NCBI RefSeq assembly: GCF_013044505.1 | Contig: NZ_JABERD010000103.1 | Span: 1-33,667 of the forward strand | Source: Streptomyces sp. S3(2020) | GTDB taxonomy: Bacteria > Actinomycetota > Actinomycetes > Streptomycetales > Streptomycetaceae | Length of the DNA: 33,667 bases | Direction: 5' to 3' | Shown here: positions 29,746-33,667 of the stretch, in pieces | How the letters are laid out: each line of letters begins with the position of its first letter | Numbering within the stretch: the stretch's first letter is position 1 | Translations under genes and position numbers: made by a program | The notes under the pieces: generated by a model | Told to the model about the DNA's origin: nothing | The model's input: the letters and a program-made list of their open reading frames with translations, nothing else | Database searches by the model: none

Positions 29746-30264
29746 GTGCCGAACGACGCGCAACTACTCTTCGCCGAGCACGTGGGCCGCTTCTACGCCC
29801 GGCAGTACGGCTTCCCGCCCATGGCCGGGCGACTTCTCGGTCACCTCCTCGTGTGCGATCCGCCCCAGCAGACCATCGACGAGCTGACCGAGGCCCTGCT
29901 GGCCAGCCGCAGCGCCATCACCGGCGCGGTCAAACTGCTGGAGGACTACGGCATCGCCCGGCGCACCCGCGCCGCCGGTGAGCGCATGGACCGCGTGAGC
30001 CTGAACCCGGACAGTCAGCAGCCGCAGAACTTCGACGCGGCGATCCACCAGGAACACGCCGCACTGTTCCGGGAGGGCCTGGCACTCCTCGCCCAAGCTC
30101 CGCCGGAACGCCGTGCGCCGCTCGAGGAAATGATCGCGCTGGCCGAGTTCCTGGCGGAACGCCTGCCCAAACTGGTGGACGAGTGGCAAGCGCACCGCGA
30201 CGACCTGCGCGCCTCGGGACGACTTGCCCAGCCCCGGCGAACAGCCGGGTCGACCAGCCCATGA
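29746..30264 (+). CDS. GbsR/MarR-type transcriptional regulator
   Basis: This 172-residue protein has a winged helix-turn-helix (AGRLLGHLLVCDPPQQTIDELTEALLASRSAITGAVKLLEDYGIARR) and a C-terminal helical dimer region, the plan of GbsR-type members of the MarR superfamily. GTG 29746 is chosen because a TACGGT box lies 13 bp upstream; the earlier ATG at 29689 would put a perfect inverted repeat inside the gene and its first 19 residues have no family character. GbsR relatives often control osmolyte or drug-efflux genes. The repeat protein gene follows 27 bp later and may be co-transcribed. Confidence 0.8.
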   Translation: MPNDAQLLFAEHVGRFYARQYGFPPMAGRLLGHLLVCDPPQQTIDELTEALLASRSAITGAVKLLEDYGIARRTRAAGERMDRVSLNPDSQQPQNFDAAIHQEHAALFREGLALLAQAPPERRAPLEEMIALAEFLAERLPKLVDEWQAHRDDLRASGRLAQPRRTAGSTSP

Positions 30265-30291
30265 CCACCACCGCGGGAAAGGCTGCCCACC

Positions 30292-30636
30292 ATGTCTGAA
30301 CCCGACTTGTCCGATCTGCGGGAACGCGCCGAGAACGGTGACACCGACGCCACCGACGAACTCGTCCAACTCGCCGCGGAACACGGCGACCTGGACGAAC
30401 TGCGCCGCCTCGCGGAGACGGGCAACTCCGATGCCGCCGACGAACTCGTCCAACTCGCCTCGGAGCAGGGCGACCTCGAAGAACTCCGGCGGCTGTCCGA
30501 CGGCGGCAACGCCACGGCCACCGACGAGCTGATCCAACTGGCCACCGAGCAGGACAACCTGGAGGAGCTACGGCGGCTTGCCGCCCTGGGCAACACCACT
30601 GCCGCCGAACAGCTCGCGGAACTCGTCGGCGACTGA
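30292..30636 (+). CDS. Acidic protein of four 28-residue helical repeats
   Basis: After MSEP, this 114-residue protein is four repeats of 28 residues (the last 26): each has the pattern DL-ELRRLA--GN--A-DELVQLA-EQG. At DNA level the units begin at 30304, 30388, 30472 and 30556. The pattern, two short helices per unit, is like Sel1 or HEAT-type solenoids, though the unit is shorter. The protein is very acidic and has no catalytic motif, so a binding or scaffold role is likely. ATG 30292 has GGGAAAGG about nine bases upstream. It probably shares the transcript of the GbsR-type regulator. Confidence 0.78.
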   Translation: MSEPDLSDLRERAENGDTDATDELVQLAAEHGDLDELRRLAETGNSDAADELVQLASEQGDLEELRRLSDGGNATATDELIQLATEQDNLEELRRLAALGNTTAAEQLAELVGD

Positions 30637-30933
30637 CCTGGCCGGAACCACACACGGACCGCACCGTCACGCCCGACGAACCGACGTCCCGCATCGGTGG
30701 CCGGTTCCTGCTGCTTCTGGTGCTTCTTCACCCAGCCGCGTATTCCTCGCGGAATTCCGGCGAGTACTTACTGGGTGGCGCCACTTCTTCCTCGTTTCCC
30801 AGGGATCCGGTCGCCGTACAGGCCGCAGCGGACCGCTGGAGCCATACCGGGATGGCAGAACTCGGACGTCGCCACGCACGTGACTCCTTCGACCGACGTG
30901 AGCTTCGAGCACGGCGGACCCGCACTCGTGCGA

Positions 30934-30951
30934 CACCCCCGATCGGGGGTG
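30934..30951. terminator. 18-bp perfect palindrome between convergent genes
   Basis: CACCCCCGATCGGGGGTG at 30934-30951 is a perfect palindrome. It lies 37 bp beyond the hydrolase stop and between convergent genes, so it may terminate transcription; an operator is the alternative. The remaining part of the 352-bp gap 30637-30988 has no gene that I can support. Confidence 0.4.
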
Positions 30952-30988
30952 ACCACGGCCGTCCCGGGGTGCCGCCGCTACGACACCG

Positions 30989-31867
30989 CTACGCCACCGC
31001 GTTGAGCAGGTCGGCCAGCACGTCGGGCCGCTCCAGGGCGATGAAGTGGCCGGCCTTCGGCACCTGGGTGAAGTCGGCGGCGGGCAGCAGCTTCTTGTTG
31101 GCCTCCCGGTCCGAGGGGCGGGACCAGTCCTTCTCGCCGTAGACGAGGTGGACGGGCGCCTTGACGTCGGAGTAGCGGGGTCGGGCCGCGATGAGGCTGG
31201 GCAGGGCCTGGTACACGCCTCGCGCGACGGCCGGGTAGCCGGGGCGTCCGCCCACCTGGAGGAGTTCGTCCACGTAGTCGTCGCGCAGTGCGCTCTTGTC
31301 GCCGAGGCCGCCCTGGAGAACCTTGGCGAGGACGGGCTTGGGCTCCACCCCGGCGATCACCGGGCCCACGCCGGGTGCGAGCACACCGCTGACCACCACG
31401 CGGGCGAGGAGGCTGGAGCGGGCGATGCCGCCGCGGAAGTCGTAGGTGTTGACCGCGACGACGCGCCGCACCCGCTCAGGGAGATCGGCCGCGGCGGTCA
31501 GGGCGAGCACCGCGCCCATGGACTCCCCGACCAACGTCACGTCATGCAGGTCCAGTTCGGTCAGGAGCCGCTCTACGCCGGCGCGCATCGCGGGCTCTTC
31601 GTACGACGCCCCGGGCACGATCTCGGAGTAGCCCATCCCCGGCAGGTCGAGGGCGTACACCGTGTACCGCTCCGCGATCAGCGGGATGAGGAGACGGAAG
31701 TGCTCGGCCTGGGTGCGCACGGTGTGCAGGAGGACCAGAGGGGCACCGGTGCCCGCCTTGAGGTAGCGCAGCGTTCCCTCGCGGCCGTGGCTTCCTGCGC
31801 GCGGGGCGATCGTGTGGCTGGTGGTCCCGGGGATGTGGATCGTGGGGCGTGACTCTTGGCTGGGCAT
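30989..31867 (-). CDS. Alpha/beta-fold hydrolase
   Basis: This 292-residue protein is a typical alpha/beta hydrolase: nucleophile Ser116 in VGESMGA, acid Asp247 in YGEKDW, His274 in AGHF, and an oxyanion region near LVLLHTVRTQAEHF. The cap lies roughly between residues 145 and 225. There is no signal peptide, so it is cytoplasmic. ATG 31867 has AAGGAG upstream. Its upstream region carries two copies of a palindromic operator shared with the divergent exporter gene, so both are likely induced together. The substrate is unknown; detoxification of a compound also exported by the DHA2 protein is plausible. Confidence 0.88.
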   Translation of the reverse strand: MPSQESRPTIHIPGTTSHTIAPRAGSHGREGTLRYLKAGTGAPLVLLHTVRTQAEHFRLLIPLIAERYTVYALDLPGMGYSEIVPGASYEEPAMRAGVERLLTELDLHDVTLVGESMGAVLALTAAADLPERVRRVVAVNTYDFRGGIARSSLLARVVVSGVLAPGVGPVIAGVEPKPVLAKVLQGGLGDKSALRDDYVDELLQVGGRPGYPAVARGVYQALPSLIAARPRYSDVKAPVHLVYGEKDWSRPSDREANKKLLPAADFTQVPKAGHFIALERPDVLADLLNAVA

Positions 31868-31903
31868 CTCGCCGACTCCTTGTGCGGCCCCCTCCAGAGA
31901 GGG

Positions 31904-31946
31904 GGAAACCGATCGGTTTCCATCAAGGTAAACCGATCAGTCTCAC
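31904..31946 (-). promoter_or_regulatory. Operator pair O1/O2 before the hydrolase gene
   Basis: GGAAACCGATCGGTTTCC 31904-31921 is a perfect 18-bp palindrome. A degenerate copy (GTAAACCGATCAGTCTCA) lies at about 31929-31946, 25 bp centre to centre. The size and symmetry are those of TetR-family operators. It is 37 bp upstream of the hydrolase ATG. Confidence 0.7.
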
Positions 31947-32010
31947 GACGCAAGCCCGCCACGACACGAACTCGACAGGGCCCGGCCCAGGGCGACCTTG
32001 TCCACTTGCA

Positions 32011-32056
32011 CATAGGAAACCGATCTGTTTTCCTATGTGGAAACAGATCGGTTTCC
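32011..32056 (+). promoter_or_regulatory. Operator pair O3/O4 before the exporter gene
   Basis: GGAAACCGATCTGTTTTCC (32015-32033), enclosed in a perfect CATAGGAAA / TTTCCTATG inverted repeat (32012 region to 32037), and GGAAACAGATCGGTTTCC (32039-32056, one mismatch from a palindrome) repeat the O1 sequence with centres about 24 bp apart. They lie 40-80 bp upstream of the exporter GTG. Confidence 0.7.
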
Positions 32057-32095
32057 AGCCGACTGTCGGCCCATGACCAGCAACTAAGGGGAAAA

Positions 32096-33595
32096 GTGAG
32101 TACCACCTACGACCGCGGAGCACCCACCTCCGGGAAAACAGACTCGGGCCGCCGCGGCTCACACGCCGTGCGCTGGTGGGTGCTTGTCGTGCTGGGCACG
32201 GCGCAGCTGATGGTCACGCTCGACGCGACCGTCGTGAACATCGCGCTGCCCGAAGCGCAGCACGACCTCGGCTTCAGCGACGGCAGCCGGCAGTGGGTCA
32301 TCACGGGGTACGCCCTGGCGTTCGGCAGCCTGCTGCTGCTCGGGGGCCGACTCGGGGACCTGTTCGGACGACGTACGACCTTCGTGACCGGCCTGGTCGG
32401 TTTCGCGGTGGCATCCGTCGTCGGCGGCGCGGCCGGCAGTTTCGAGATACTCGTCGCGGCACGCGTGGCCCAGGGCCTGTTCGCCGCGCTGCTCGCGCCC
32501 GCGGCGCTCTCCCTGCTCAGCGTGACCTTCACCGACCCTGCGGAGAGGCCGAAGGCGTTCGGCATCTTCAGCGCGTTGTCCGGTGCGGGCGCCGCGGTCG
32601 GGCTGCTGCTCGGCGGCATGCTGACCGAATGGGCGTCATGGCGCTGGGTGATGTACGTGAACGTCATCTTCGCGGGCGTCGCGCTGGCCGGTGCGCTGCT
32701 GTTGCTGGCCAAGCCCGTGCTCACCGAACGACCCAAGATCGACATCCCCGGCACCGCCGTGGTGAGCGCCGCCCTGTTCGGCATCGTCTACGGCTTCGCG
32801 CACGTCGAATCCACCAGCTGGACCGATCCGGTCGCCCTCGGCTCCATGCTCAGCGGCGTGGCGCTGCTGGCGGTGTTCGTATGGGTGGAGCTCAGGGTCG
32901 CGCATCCGCTGCTGCCGCTGCGAGTGGTGCTGGACCGGACCCGGGGTGGTGCGTTCCTGGCCGTGTTCGTCCTGGGGATGGGGATGTTCTCGATCTTCCT
33001 GTTCCTGACCTACTACCTGGAGGCCAGCATCGGCTACTCGCCGATCGAGGCGGGCCTGTCCTTCCTGCCGATGGTCGGCGGCATCGTCGCCTCGTCGACC
33101 ACGGTGCCTTCGCTGCTGCTGCCCAGGGTCGGACCGAAGGTCGTGGTCACCGTCGGCTTCCTGGTCTCCGCGTCCGGTATGGCCCTGCTGACGCAGCTCA
33201 CGCTGAACAGCGCCTACGTCGCCAACATCATGCCGGGCATGGTCCTGCTGGGCCTCGGTATCGGTGCGGTGATGACCACCTCCTTCCAGGGCGCGACCGC
33301 GGGCGTGCACCACGAGGACGCGGGCGTCGCCTCGGCGCTGATCAACACCAGCCAGCAGGTGGGCGGTTCGATCAGCACGGCACTGCTGACCACCGTCGCC
33401 TCGTCGGCCGCGACCGACTACCTGTCCTCGCACAAGCCGAGCGCGCTGACCGTGGCCCAGGCCGGGGTCGAGAGCTACACGGCCACGCTGGCGTGGGGCG
33501 CCGGGATCTTCGTGGTCGGCGCGGTGCTCACGGCGTTCCTGATGCCGAATCGGGCTCTGGCACCGTCGGAGGGCGAGCCTGTGATCGCCCACTGA
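32096..33595 (+). CDS. DHA2-family (EmrB/QacA) MFS drug exporter
   Basis: This 499-residue transporter has about fourteen helices. Motifs of the DHA2 family are visible: LDATVVNIALP in helix 1, WVITGYALAFGSLLLLGGRLGDLFGRR between helices 2 and 3, and the helix 5 motif GAAVGLLLGGMLTEWASWRWVMYVN. Members export antibiotics or cationic drugs using the proton gradient. The GTG at 32096 has AAGGGG close by, four bases upstream, and the first 25 residues are polar. It is divergent from the hydrolase gene with four shared operators between; no TetR-type regulator gene is present in the window. Confidence 0.9.
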   Translation: MSTTYDRGAPTSGKTDSGRRGSHAVRWWVLVVLGTAQLMVTLDATVVNIALPEAQHDLGFSDGSRQWVITGYALAFGSLLLLGGRLGDLFGRRTTFVTGLVGFAVASVVGGAAGSFEILVAARVAQGLFAALLAPAALSLLSVTFTDPAERPKAFGIFSALSGAGAAVGLLLGGMLTEWASWRWVMYVNVIFAGVALAGALLLLAKPVLTERPKIDIPGTAVVSAALFGIVYGFAHVESTSWTDPVALGSMLSGVALLAVFVWVELRVAHPLLPLRVVLDRTRGGAFLAVFVLGMGMFSIFLFLTYYLEASIGYSPIEAGLSFLPMVGGIVASSTTVPSLLLPRVGPKVVVTVGFLVSASGMALLTQLTLNSAYVANIMPGMVLLGLGIGAVMTTSFQGATAGVHHEDAGVASALINTSQQVGGSISTALLTTVASSAATDYLSSHKPSALTVAQAGVESYTATLAWGAGIFVVGAVLTAFLMPNRALAPSEGEPVIAH

Positions 33596-33648
33596 GCCTG
33601 AATCCGCCATGCCGAGAGCTGCCGGGCGCACCGAGCGCGACCAAGAAG

Positions 33649-33667
33649 CTGTCCCCTATACACATAT
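33649..33667. mobile_element. IS50-type terminal-repeat-like sequence at the window edge
   Basis: The last 19 bases, CTGTCCCCTATACACATAT, match the Tn5/IS50 mosaic end in 16 of 19 positions. Either an IS4-family element starts here and the rest is outside the window, or it is residue of a tagmentation adapter at a contig end. The three mismatches favour a native IS end, but only the adjoining sequence can tell. Confidence 0.4.

Noticed and set aside
30720..31142. Possible protein in the gap after the repeat protein
   Set aside because: The frame overlaps the 3' end of the hydrolase on the opposite strand, has no ribosome binding site, and shows no consistent third-position GC bias.

Overview
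The window is high-GC actinobacterial DNA, almost certainly Streptomyces: nearly every codon ends in G or C, starts are often GTG, and the gene families (SAV_915-type protein, bL37-type micro-ribosomal protein, KimA-like and KdpFABC systems) are typical of that genus. The right edge (33649-33667) resembles an IS50-type terminal repeat or a tagmentation adapter, so the window may end at a contig break.

Layout. 1-800: a YnfA-family membrane protein and a junction of two gene remnants (the C-terminus of a CorA Mg2+ transporter and an unassigned minus-strand tail). 804-3978 (minus): SAV_915-type protein, a LysA-like PLP decarboxylase and an alpha-oxoamine synthase. 4236-4814: a UspA-type protein. 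4944-12953 (minus): a complete Kdp locus (27-residue microprotein, kdpF, kdpA, kdpB, kdpC, kdpE, kdpD). 13157-14998 (minus): a KimA-like K+ importer. 15274-15831: a small two-helix membrane protein. 15974-19278 (minus): a second KdpD-like kinase plus a DUF4118/GAF-like partner, without a response regulator. 19450-21084: a CPA1 cation/proton antiporter. 21200-22756 (minus): a four-helix membrane protein with two external helical domains. 23190-25346: a second, orphan KdpB. 25703-26512: an SDR lacking the catalytic lysine. 26544-26621: a bL37-like peptide. 27055-29010: an APC-superfamily transporter. 29113-29634: a paralogue of the 15274 gene. 29746-30264: a GbsR/MarR-type regulator. 30292-30636: a protein of four 28-residue repeats. 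30989-31867 (minus) and 32096-33595: a hydrolase and a DHA2 drug exporter with four shared palindromic operators between them.

The main observation is that most transcription units between 4 kb and 29 kb are preceded by one regulatory pattern: half-sites of the form T-N-R-C-G (mostly TTGACG or CTGACG) arranged as two direct-repeat pairs. Each pair has an 11-bp step and the pairs are 21 bp apart (11-21-11). The geometry is exact upstream of kdp, the SAV_915 operon, the second kdpD, the 518-residue membrane protein and the 29113 gene, and recognisable upstream of kimA, the 15274 gene, a short unit after kdpB2 and the APC transporter. Direct repeats with an 11-bp step are the usual footprint of OmpR/PhoB-family regulators, and KdpE is the only such regulator encoded here. 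I infer that this stretch is a K+-homeostasis regulon island: import (KdpFABC, KimA), exchange (CPA1), sensing (two KdpDs, a DUF4118 protein, a Usp protein) and several uncharacterised membrane proteins, possibly under KdpD/KdpE control. The two paralogous small membrane proteins also share promoter geometry to the base: last half-site, 30 bp to a TANNNT box, 13 bp to an ATG with no ribosome binding site.
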